The notes under the pieces are model-generated. The model was not told the DNA's origin and ran no database searches. It saw only the letters and a program-made list of their open reading frames with translations. Below, in pieces: positions 1-5,791 of a DNA stretch of 9,739 bases. The position numbers and the translations under genes are program-made. This DNA comes from Clostridiales bacterium (GTDB lineage: Bacteria > Bacillota > Clostridia > Oscillospirales > Acutalibacteraceae), in NCBI GenBank assembly GCA_022791355.1, contig JAAVYX010000079.1, positions 1-9,739 of the forward strand. The letters run 5' to 3'. The first letter of the stretch is position 1; each line of letters opens with the position of its first letter.

Positions 1-40
1 CGCGTTCCCATTGTTCTTTTGTCAATTCATATCGCTTCAT
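1..40 (-). CDS. IS5-family transposase, N-terminal fragment cut by window edge
   Basis: Read on the minus strand from the ATG at 40, the sequence encodes MKRYELTKEQWER and then leaves the window. This matches the well-known opening of IS5/IS427-type DDE transposases (the IS402-like helix-turn-helix head, Y-E-L-T-x-E-Q-W-E-R). Only 13 codons are visible, so catalytic residues cannot be checked and I cannot say whether the gene is intact. The AT-rich sequence just upstream (41-97) fits the short non-coding end of such an element. Some members of the family use programmed frameshifting between two reading frames, which cannot be judged here. The identification rests on one short but characteristic motif. 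Confidence 0.7.
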   Translation of the reverse strand, partial: MKRYELTKEQWER

Positions 41-97
41 GGCCCTATTTTCGCACTTTTATTTGATTTGTGCAATATTTATTTTTCAAACAAGCCC
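1..97 (-). mobile_element. End of an IS5-family insertion sequence (partial)
   Basis: The transposase start at 40 is followed outward by 57 AT-rich bases ending at about 97. On the minus strand the outer end reads GGGCTTGTTTGAAAAAT (97 down to 81), which resembles the terminal inverted repeats of the IS427 group of IS5 (GRG-x-TGTTTGA type). The bases just outside, at about 97-100, read CTAG or TAG, compatible with the short TA-centred target duplications of this family. The other end lies outside the window, so the boundary and duplication are inferred. Confidence 0.55.
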
Positions 98-628
98 TAG
101 ACTAAAATCAAATAAAGTATAAAACATGAAACGCAGTAGCGCAGGCGGTCTTGCATAGGCTTTTCCGCTATACGAATAGATAACCTGTAAAGGCGGCGTT
201 CTCCTATTTGGCTTGGCGGCCGTAACGGAAGTTTTTTCAATTGTATAAACTTAATTTAGTTATTTTTTGAAAACTGTTGTGCCTATCAGCTTTTTTTGGT
301 AGAATAAAAGAATACATAGTGCCAAAGTCTATTTAAAATCAAAAACACCGGATTTTTGCCTATGATGAGGATAATTTGGAGAAGGAACTGCAAGTCAAAA
401 TGGATGTTAGACGAGAGATTTTCACATAGAAAGCGGCCTGAAATGGACAAAGGCTGCGTTTGGGTAGTTTTATAGCGGACGCCAATCTCCATTTTTCGGC
501 TCGCGCCCCTCTTAAGTAGGCGCGCCACAGAATTTAAAATCATCGGCGGATGCCGAGACGGCTTTATATTTTTCTTAACAGAACACGGAAGTAAATAAGA
601 GCAGTCCGTGAATTTTTCCTCTAAAGAA
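98..628. other. AT-rich intergenic region without a credible gene
   Basis: This roughly 530-bp stretch lies between the insertion sequence end and the Nudix promoter. It is AT-rich and contains stops in all frames, except for a long minus-strand frame that runs on into the Nudix gene and has no family resemblance or ribosome binding site. A weak hairpin (GCCG-AGA-CGGC at 552-562) followed by a T-rich run could be a minor terminator. The 12-mer GTAAAGGCGGCG at 187-198 recurs at 3451-3462 in another gap. I recognise no structured RNA here. Confidence 0.5.
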
Positions 629-657
629 TTGCTATTTAATAGGAAATGCGGTATTAT
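629..657 (+). promoter_or_regulatory. Sigma-A-type promoter for the Nudix gene
   Basis: The -35 hexamer TTGCTA (629-634) and -10 hexamer TATTAT (652-657) are separated by exactly 17 bp, in AT-rich DNA. Transcription would start near 664, giving an untranslated leader of about 78 nt before the ATG at 742. There is no other gene between. Confidence 0.6.
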
Positions 658-741
658 GGTAACTGTATAAAGGTTCGCTATGTCAGCCCCGGGAACGGAC
701 AGCAGCGCATGGGTTCCATGCGAAAAGGGAGATGAACAGAT

Positions 742-1266
742 ATGGAACGCTGGGATATCCGCAATGAAAAGGGCGATGTGACAGGTAAAACAGTGGTTCG
801 CGGCAATGTGCGCCTGGCTCCGGGCGAATACCATCTGGTGGTCCATATTTGGGTTGTAGGATCGGACGGGCGGCTGCTCATTCAGCGTCGAGCCAGAGAT
901 AAGGAGCTCATGCCGGGAGAATGGGCCGCCACAGGCGGCTCGGCCGTTGCGGGGGAAGATTCGGTTCGCGCGGCTACGCGGGAGCTTCGGGAGGAATTGG
1001 GCATTGCCGCTGGGGAAAAGGATATGCGGTTTATCCGTCGTTTGACCCGCAAAAATTCCCTTGTGGACATTTGGATGACCCAGTTTGACATTCCCGCCGA
1101 CCAACTGATCTTACAGCCTTCCGAGGTTTCCGACGCCAAGTGGATCTGGCCCATGGACCTGCTTCGCCTGGTCAGGGAAGGCGGCTTCCACAATTACGGA
1201 AGGGATTATTTTGATACGGTACTAGGCGCGGCTGGGAAAATCGTGAAAGGCCCTAGCCGCTCGTAA
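742..1266 (+). CDS. Nudix hydrolase (IPP-isomerase-like subgroup)
   Basis: This 174-residue cytosolic protein carries a complete Nudix box: G66, then E72, R80-E81, E84-E85 and G87-I88, exactly matching G-x5-E-x7-R-E-U-x-E-E-x-G-U. The two central glutamates bind the catalytic Mg2+ or Mn2+ that drives hydrolysis of a nucleoside diphosphate linked to another group. The N-terminal half (YHLVVHIWVVG, LLIQRRARDK, MPGEWAATGG) resembles the isopentenyl-diphosphate isomerase / YfcD-like branch, but substrate cannot be read from the sequence. The length is usual for a single-domain Nudix enzyme. The start is supported by GGGAG at 727-731, 10 nt ahead of the ATG. It lies 34 bp before a zinc-ribbon membrane protein gene and could be co-transcribed with it, although no functional link is evident. 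Confidence 0.9.
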   Translation: MERWDIRNEKGDVTGKTVVRGNVRLAPGEYHLVVHIWVVGSDGRLLIQRRARDKELMPGEWAATGGSAVAGEDSVRAATRELREELGIAAGEKDMRFIRRLTRKNSLVDIWMTQFDIPADQLILQPSEVSDAKWIWPMDLLRLVREGGFHNYGRDYFDTVLGAAGKIVKGPSRS

Positions 1267-1300
1267 GAACGGCTTACATCCGCCGAATGGAGGCATGATT

Positions 1301-2314
1301 TTGAGTTTGCATATGGAAGGGCAGGACTGTCCTGTCTGCCACGCCCATCTTTTCGACGACGACGATGCGGTATTCTGCCCCGTCTGCGGCGCGCCTCATC
1401 ATCGGGACTGCTATAAGGCCCTAGGTCACTGCGCCTTGGAGGCCGACCACGGCACGCCCCGGCAGTACGTCCGGCCGTCGGAAGCCTCTGCGGAGAAGAG
1501 GCAACAGGAAAAGGAAGCGGCCGGCAAAGCCTGTCCCCGCTGCGGGGCGAGCTGTGCGTCCGATATGCTTTTCTGTCCCCGCTGCGGGCAGAGTTTTTCT
1601 AATCCTGCGGACGGGCAAGCGGCATATCCGCCCCCCTATGGGCCGGCCGGCGGCCCTTATCAAAACGCCGGCGGGCCGCCCCCTTTCGGCGGCTACGGAC
1701 CGGTTAGGCCCGACCCTTTTGGCGGCGTGTCGCCCGATGAGGAAATCGACGGTCTGCCCGCCGGGGATATAGCCAGGTTTGTCGCCGCCAACACCCAGCA
1801 TTATCTGCCCCGTTTTAAACGGATGCATCCCAAGGCCAAGTCCTCTTGGAACTGGGCCGCTTTCTTTTTCCCCGGCGGCTGGCTCTTTTTCCGCAAGTGC
1901 TATAAGCCGGGTATTTTGGCCCTCCTGGTTAGCTTTATTTCCACTGTGCTTTATATGCCTATGCAGATTTTTATGAACGATATAACCGCCTCGCTGCCCA
2001 CCACCATCTCTTATATGGAGTATTATGACGCCCTTATGCTGCATATGGGGGAAGCGGGGGCGTTTGCCTGGGCCGCATTTGGGCTGAGTTTGCTGCTGGC
2101 GCTTTGTCTGCGTATCTTTGCGGGCGCTTTTGGAGATTATATCTATAAAAAGCATGTGCTGGGCGCCATTCGGAACATCAAGGCGGACGAAAGCCTGCGA
2201 GAGGATTACCAGGGCAATCTGCTGCACAAGGGCGGCGTCAATCCCCTGATGCTGCTGGTGGCCTTTATGGCCTCCAACTGGTTCAGCGCTCTGCTGGCCA
2301 TGTTTCTGCTTTAG
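1301..2314 (+). CDS. RING-like / zinc-ribbon membrane protein with DUF2628-like domain
   Basis: The predicted product has about 337 residues. Numbered from the upstream ATG at 1295, it begins with a prokaryotic RING-like zinc module (C12, C15, C28, C31, H36, C39, C46), then a zinc ribbon (C80-x2-C83 and C94-x2-C97). A Gly/Pro/Tyr-rich linker follows (about 110-145), then a DUF2628-like region with the hallmark SSWNWAAFFFPGGW (183-196) and FFRKCYKPG. Hydrophobic spans at about 207-228, 255-275 and 316-339 suggest a membrane anchor with a cytosolic zinc-binding head. The GGAGG at 1289-1293 sits only 1 nt from ATG 1295 but 7 nt from TTG 1301, so I prefer the TTG start. The function is unknown; such modules are usually thought to bind protein or nucleic acid partners. 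A shorter paralogue follows at 2537. Confidence 0.8.
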   Translation: MSLHMEGQDCPVCHAHLFDDDDAVFCPVCGAPHHRDCYKALGHCALEADHGTPRQYVRPSEASAEKRQQEKEAAGKACPRCGASCASDMLFCPRCGQSFSNPADGQAAYPPPYGPAGGPYQNAGGPPPFGGYGPVRPDPFGGVSPDEEIDGLPAGDIARFVAANTQHYLPRFKRMHPKAKSSWNWAAFFFPGGWLFFRKCYKPGILALLVSFISTVLYMPMQIFMNDITASLPTTISYMEYYDALMLHMGEAGAFAWAAFGLSLLLALCLRIFAGAFGDYIYKKHVLGAIRNIKADESLREDYQGNLLHKGGVNPLMLLVAFMASNWFSALLAMFLL

Positions 2315-2536
2315 CGTTTTTGTTCGACCGTCTTGCAGAACAGGAACTGCTCTGCCGCTTTATGCGCTTTTGCGCGATTGCCGATATGTACGGGCAGGCG
2401 ATTGAAAGGGCGGAAGGCCAAGGCGGCCGTTTTGCGTAGATTACCGAAGATACATTGTGTAAAACGCGCAAAATCCCGCGGAACCGGTTTTGTTCTCTCC
2501 CCAGGTCTGATTTGGAAGAAGAAAGAAGAACGCGCC

Positions 2537-3325
2537 ATGAATCCAAGCCGTACCAAATGCCCGGTATGCGCCGTATCCAACGAGCCGGATGCGCTGTACT
2601 GCAAGCGCTGCGCCTCGCCCATTGCCCCATCCTCTCCCGGCGGGGAGCGCGCGTCCTGCGCCGCCCAAACCATAACCGGCTTTGAGGGCGCGTCGGTGGA
2701 GGACGCCGCTATATTTGTAGGCCGGTGCGCCGGACATTATATTCCGAAATTTATCGACATGGAACTGCGGCGGTCCCGGGCCGGCTGGAACTGGCCGGTT
2801 TTTCTGCTGGCCCTGTTTTTCGGACCGGCCGCGCTGTCGATTTGGTTTTTTTACCGGAAGATGTACAGGCCCGCTCTGCTCTTTTTGAGCGGCGGTCTGT
2901 TGATTCTAGCCGCTAACACCCTAGTCAGTTACGATTTTAATTTACAGTATTTTTCCCTGTTCATCGACCGGCTGCACGAGCTGCGGGCCAGCGCTATCAC
3001 GCCGGCCGTTTTTTTGCAGTTTATCACCCATGCAACCCCGGCGGCGGCCAACGGCAGCGTGAATTACGTGCTCAACACCATGCTTTCGACGCTGATTTTT
3101 GCTGGAAAGCTTGCGGCTGCCGTCTTCGCCAACGGGATTTACAAAGGTCATGTAGCCAAATGCGTAGGCGCCGCGCGGGAAGCAGAGAGCCCCGCGGAAG
3201 GTCTGCGCGCCCTTGGCGGCGTGAACCCCGGCTGCGCCGTAGGCGTATCGGCCGCCGTGGCCCTGGCCTATTTGCTGGCGGGCGCGGCGCCGGTCCTGGG
3301 CGCGCTGGGTATTTTTCCCGGTTAG
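2537..3325 (+). CDS. Zinc-ribbon membrane protein with DUF2628-like domain (paralogue of preceding gene)
   Basis: This 262-residue protein has one N-terminal zinc ribbon (C8-x2-C11, C22-x2-C25), a short linker and a membrane domain with hydrophobic spans at about 87-107, 112-131, 180-198 and 232-256. Shared landmarks with the upstream gene are H-Y-x-P-x-F, W-N-W (84-86), F-x-R-K-x-Y-x-P, Y-K-x-H-V (202-206) and G-G-V-N-P (227-231), in the same order. It lacks the RING-like module of its neighbour. The open frame extends upstream to 2333, but zinc-ribbon proteins begin near the first CxxC and the 2333-2536 part has no family character, so the ATG at 2537 is preferred. Its ribosome binding site is weak (purine-rich AAGAAAGAAGAA). 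The 222-bp gap after the first paralogue shows no clear promoter. Function is unknown. Confidence 0.78.
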   Translation: MNPSRTKCPVCAVSNEPDALYCKRCASPIAPSSPGGERASCAAQTITGFEGASVEDAAIFVGRCAGHYIPKFIDMELRRSRAGWNWPVFLLALFFGPAALSIWFFYRKMYRPALLFLSGGLLILAANTLVSYDFNLQYFSLFIDRLHELRASAITPAVFLQFITHATPAAANGSVNYVLNTMLSTLIFAGKLAAAVFANGIYKGHVAKCVGAAREAESPAEGLRALGGVNPGCAVGVSAAVALAYLLAGAAPVLGALGIFPG

Positions 3326-3615
3326 GACATATTCACATGTCCGAAAAGAGCGCAACGGCCGGATTTTGCAGAGAAGCGGATAAAACGAGGAAAAGCGCAG
3401 GCATAGACTTTTGTTTGGGACACTTGCGGCTGCTCAGGTTGAAACGCGTCGTAAAGGCGGCGGCATAGAGCCCCTCATAGAAAATTGGCAATGCGTATGT
3501 ATACGTAAAGCGCATATGCGTCCCGACGTTTTGAACTGGCAGCGGCCGCTTCTCATCTCAAAAAGACAGGTCGTTTCGTTTTCTGAGGCAGCCCCAAAAG
3601 AAGCGCTACCCCAAA
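3326..3615. other. Intergenic region before galU, no gene seen
   Basis: About 290 bp separates the membrane protein gene from galU. It begins with a small hairpin, GGACAT (3325-3330) and ATGTCC (3337-3342), overlapping the stop codon but lacking a T run. Around 3491-3520 there are overlapping short palindromes (CGCATATGCG and GTATAC) that could be an operator. GTAAAGGCGGCG at 3451-3462 matches 187-198. I found no well-spaced promoter for galU: TTGGCA at 3485-3490 has no good -10 partner 16-18 bp downstream. Confidence 0.4.
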
Positions 3616-3630
3616 AAGGAGAGTGAAGGT

Positions 3631-4512
3631 ATGGATAAGCATCAGAAAATCCGCAAGGCGGTCATCCCCGCGGCAGGACTGGGCACCCGGGTGCTCCCGG
3701 CCTCCAAGGCCGTTCCCAAGGAGATGCTCCCCATTGTGGACAAGCCGGCCATTCAGTATATCGTAGAGGAGGCCGCCGCGGCCGGCGTCACCGATATCCT
3801 GATTATCACCAATCGGGGCAAGGGGGTCATCGAGGATCACTTCGACCATTCGGTGGAACTGGAAGCCATGCTCCGCGGTAAGGGAAACGAGGAGGTCTGC
3901 CGCCAGCTGGAGGCCGTAGCCCACCTGGCCAACATTTACTATGTGCGCCAGAAGGAGACCAAGGGTTTGGGCCACGCGGTGCTCTGCGCCCGGGATTTTA
4001 TAGGGGACGAGCCCTTCGCCGTGCTCTACGGGGACGACGTCATCATCGGCGAGGACCCGGCCATCGCCCAGCTCTGCCGGGCGTATGAACGCTACGGCAA
4101 GGGCGTGGTAGGCATCAAGGAGGTTTCCGAGGAGGCCATTTTGCGGTACAGCTCCTTAGCCGTCTCCCCCTTGGAGGGGCGGAACTTCGCGGTTTCCGAC
4201 ATGGTGGAGAAGCCTAATAAGGAGGAAATTCTCTCCTTGTACTCCATACTGGGGCGCTGCGTGTTGCCCCCGCAGATTTTCGACCTTCTGGCCGTCACTC
4301 CCCTGGGCGCGGGCGGCGAGTTACAGCTCACCGACGCCATGAAGGCCCTGACCCTGCGGGACGGCATGGTGGGCGTGGACTTCACCGGCAAGCGGTACGA
4401 CATGGGCAACAAGCTAGGCATCCTGGAAGCCAACATCGAGGTAGGCCTCCGGCACCCCGAGATCGGCGAGGGCCTGCGGGCCTATCTGCTGGAGCTGGCT
4501 AAAACCTTGTAA
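3631..4512 (+). CDS. galU: UTP-glucose-1-phosphate uridylyltransferase
   Basis: GalU converts UTP and glucose-1-phosphate to UDP-glucose and pyrophosphate in the cytosol, feeding cell-envelope glycolipid and polysaccharide synthesis. The 293-residue length is typical. The nucleotide-binding signature is clear: AVIPAAGLGTRVLPASKAVPKEMLP at about residues 10-34 in consensus order (G-x-G-T-R, then P-K-E-M-L-P), followed by D37-K-P-A. The metal/nucleotide motif YGDDVI (133-138), the MVEKP motif (191-195) and YDMGNKLG near the C terminus are all present. The stretch RYSS (172-175) replaces the more usual K-Y-G, and LSLYSILGRCVL (201-212) replaces the usual P-S-N-x-A-x-x-G-R-Y, so this is a somewhat divergent member. 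AAGGAG at 3616-3621 lies 9 nt before the ATG. It is transcribed alone and ends in a strong hairpin. Confidence 0.93.
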   Translation: MDKHQKIRKAVIPAAGLGTRVLPASKAVPKEMLPIVDKPAIQYIVEEAAAAGVTDILIITNRGKGVIEDHFDHSVELEAMLRGKGNEEVCRQLEAVAHLANIYYVRQKETKGLGHAVLCARDFIGDEPFAVLYGDDVIIGEDPAIAQLCRAYERYGKGVVGIKEVSEEAILRYSSLAVSPLEGRNFAVSDMVEKPNKEEILSLYSILGRCVLPPQIFDLLAVTPLGAGGELQLTDAMKALTLRDGMVGVDFTGKRYDMGNKLGILEANIEVGLRHPEIGEGLRAYLLELAKTL

Positions 4513-4515
4513 CAG

Positions 4516-4560
4516 AAATCCCGGCTGGAAAACAAACGGTTTGTTTTCCAGCCGGGATTT
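4516..4560. terminator. Bidirectional hairpin terminator between galU and lipoprotein gene
   Basis: Arms 4516-4536 and 4540-4560 are perfectly complementary over 21 bp with a 3-nt loop (CGG). The stem has a GC core (CCCGGCTGG) flanked by A/T runs, so transcripts on either strand end in a short U-rich tract. It lies 4 nt after the galU stop and 70 bp beyond the stop of the convergent minus-strand gene, the classic place for a shared terminator. Confidence 0.85.
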
Positions 4561-4630
4561 GCTTAATAGGTTTACGGTTTTTCATGGTATAGCGCAGAGC
4601 CGTCTGACGGGGAGCAGAACCGCGAGGGGT

Positions 4631-5083
4631 TTACATCTCCCGATCCCCTTGCAGCTCGTGCAGACAGTCCAAGCCCGCGCGATACAGGTCCTCCCGATGC
4701 TCTCCCCATGTTTCAATGGAGAGGGCCGTACTGAAAGAACCGGGATACAGCAAGGTTTTATAGCTGTCTGGGACAACCATACGGAACATCATGCCCGGTT
4801 TTACGTCCTGAAGCTGCCGGATATTGGAGTCGTGAGAAAGAAAGGCGGTATTCTGGTCAACCGGCAGGATACAAAAATCGTCTCGTCCGCCGTAATTCAG
4901 ATAGATATACAATAAATCGTCGTCCGTTTTTTCAATCAGGCAGGCATCGAATTCGGCCTTTTCCGATTCGTGGGAGGGTATGGAGCTGGGCGAATTTACA
5001 GCGGCCTCATCTGTCGTACAGGCCGTGCAGCAGTCCAAGACGGCGATGGCCAAAAGGCCGCAAATCAAACGGGTGATCTTCAT
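4631..5083 (-). CDS. Small predicted lipoprotein of unknown function
   Basis: This 150-residue protein starts MKITRLICGLLAIAVLDCC, a short positive N terminus and hydrophobic core. A lipobox-like C-T-A-C follows at residues 19-22, so C22 would be lipidated after cleavage by signal peptidase II; the -3 residue is Cys rather than Leu, which is atypical. A Ser/Thr/Glu-rich tether (23-45) leads to a compact region rich in beta-type residues (about 46-125). The pattern of a V-K-P-G turn and Y-P-G-S-F near the end recalls small OB-fold-like lipoproteins (DUF3221-like), but this is only a resemblance. On the minus strand AAAGGAG lies about 8 nt before the ATG, supporting the start. The gene stands alone, convergent to galU. 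The protein would sit on the outer face of the membrane. Confidence 0.7.
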   Translation of the reverse strand: MKITRLICGLLAIAVLDCCTACTTDEAAVNSPSSIPSHESEKAEFDACLIEKTDDDLLYIYLNYGGRDDFCILPVDQNTAFLSHDSNIRQLQDVKPGMMFRMVVPDSYKTLLYPGSFSTALSIETWGEHREDLYRAGLDCLHELQGDREM

Positions 5084-5132
5084 AATATACGCTCCTTTGT
5101 TCCTAGAGTGTGTTTGTAAAGGTCAAAACGAT

Positions 5133-5280
5133 GTATAGATTGTCGCTCGGCCCATCGAGGGCATCGCAAAAATTTACGCAAAGCGTATAGATTTTCGTTC
5201 GGGGCATCGAGCTCTTCACAAAAATTTAGGCAAAGCATAGATTTTCGCGAGGCCCTCTAGCGCTCCTCTGCGAAAACGCC
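5133..5280 (+). repeat. Tandem ~52-bp repeats, about three degenerate copies
   Basis: Copies begin at 5133, 5185 and 5236. Each opens with (G/C)(T)ATAGATT-T-TCG and a GGCCCATCGAG-like block. The first two then share CAAAAATTTA-x-GCAAAGC before the next copy begins. The opening 27 bases of copies 1 and 2 agree at 23 positions; copy 3 diverges after about 15 bases. The spacing (52, then 51 bp) shows a genuine tandem array. It lies upstream of the divergent lipoprotein gene and before the SRP promoters. Confidence 0.75.
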
Positions 5281-5294
5281 CATGCGGAAAGCAA

Positions 5295-5345
5295 CCAGAG
5301 GCGCATAAGCGCCGGGACCTCCAGGCAGAGGCGCTTTTGCGCCGT
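5295..5345. repeat. Twin GC-rich hairpins in direct repeat
   Basis: CAGAGGCGC-ATAA-GCGCC (stem 5300-5304 with 5309-5313) is followed exactly 30 bp later by CAGAGGCGC-TTTT-GCGCC (stem 5330-5334 with 5339-5343). The stems are identical and only the loops differ. Neither is followed by a clear T run, so simple termination is not obvious. Confidence 0.7.
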
Positions 5346-5369
5346 GGCCGCCAGAACAACCTTTGACTG

Positions 5370-5432
5370 TTCGCTTAGATGGGCCGCAGAGAAATCCATA
5401 GATTTTCGCTCAGTTCATCAAACGCTTTGCAA
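5370..5432. repeat. Palindromic intergenic repeat unit (head-to-head copies)
   Basis: A minus-oriented copy of the repeat (5370-5396) abuts a plus-oriented copy (5397-5432, starting CATAGATTTTCGCT). Together they form an imperfect palindrome centred near 5397 (GATG...GAGAAATC facing GATTTTCG...CATC). The 27 bases at 5370-5396 are the exact reverse complement of 9686-9712. Confidence 0.75.
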
Positions 5433-5456
5433 GGGTCGTTTGCGTTTTACAATTGT

Positions 5457-5485
5457 TTGAGACTCCTCGTAATATAGCGTATTAT
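5457..5485 (+). promoter_or_regulatory. Upstream (P1) promoter toward the SRP RNA
   Basis: TTGAGA (5457-5462) and TATTAT (5480-5485) are spaced by 17 bp, with an AT-rich downstream flank. No convincing gene starts in the following 100 bp, so the transcript would read into the SRP RNA gene, making this the distal promoter of a tandem pair. Confidence 0.5.
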
Positions 5486-5569
5486 GTCATAATCATAACA
5501 TGTATTACCACATTTGTAAACCGTTCCAATATCGCCCTGGCTTTTTTGCGCCGGAAGGGGATTGGGGGG

Positions 5570-5598
5570 TTGTAAAATTCACATATATCGTTTATAAT
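5570..5598 (+). promoter_or_regulatory. Proximal (P2) promoter of the SRP RNA gene
   Basis: TTGTAA (5570-5575) and a consensus TATAAT (5593-5598) are separated by exactly 17 bp. The predicted start at about 5605-5607 lies a few bases before the first paired base of the RNA (5611), as expected for a stable-RNA promoter. Confidence 0.8.
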
Positions 5599-5610
5599 AA
5601 CTTAGTCAAA

Positions 5611-5791
5611 ATGCAGAGAAACAACGTACATTCGGGCGTACGAACGAGCGGGTCCTGTGCGACGGGACGCCATGAACCATGTCAGGCGGGGAACCGAGCA
5701 GCATTAAGTGGTTGCTCCTGTGCGCCGCAGCCAATCTGTTCGTTCGTACTCCCGTGGGTATGTTGCAGCCGAAAGGCTTCTCTGCATTTTT
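5611..5791 (+). ncRNA. ffs: Signal recognition particle RNA, intermediate-size form
   Basis: This RNA binds Ffh to target nascent membrane proteins to FtsY at the membrane. The S-domain is unmistakable: AACCA (5675-5679), GTCAGG, stem CGG with GGAA tetraloop (5688-5697), CCGAGCAGC, the AUUAAG asymmetric loop and UGGUU (5709-5713), followed by CCUGUGCGCCGCAG. A long rod follows: 5638-5647 pairs perfectly with 5740-5749, CGGG 5633-5636 with CCCG 5751-5754, and 5622-5629 with 5758-5765. ATGCAGAGA (5611-5619) closes on 5779-5787, with a small AGCC-GAAA-GGCT hairpin (5767-5778) at the junction and TTTTT at 5787-5791. At about 180 nt it is longer than the ~110-nt 4.5S type and shorter than the ~270-nt Bacillus type, with no recognisable full Alu domain. 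Its place just ahead of dnaX is the usual Bacillota one. Confidence 0.88.

Noticed and set aside
286..1104. Long minus-strand open frame of 272 codons
   Set aside because: It overlaps the Nudix gene antisense, has no recognisable family or ribosome binding site, and reads partly through AT-rich non-coding DNA.
4541..4915. 124-codon plus-strand frame opposite the lipoprotein gene
   Set aside because: The minus-strand gene has a good Shine-Dalgarno and lipoprotein signal; the plus frame begins inside the terminator hairpin.
5133..5432. CRISPR array
   Set aside because: Repeats are degenerate, few, partly inverted and not separated by unique spacers of constant length; no cas genes are present.
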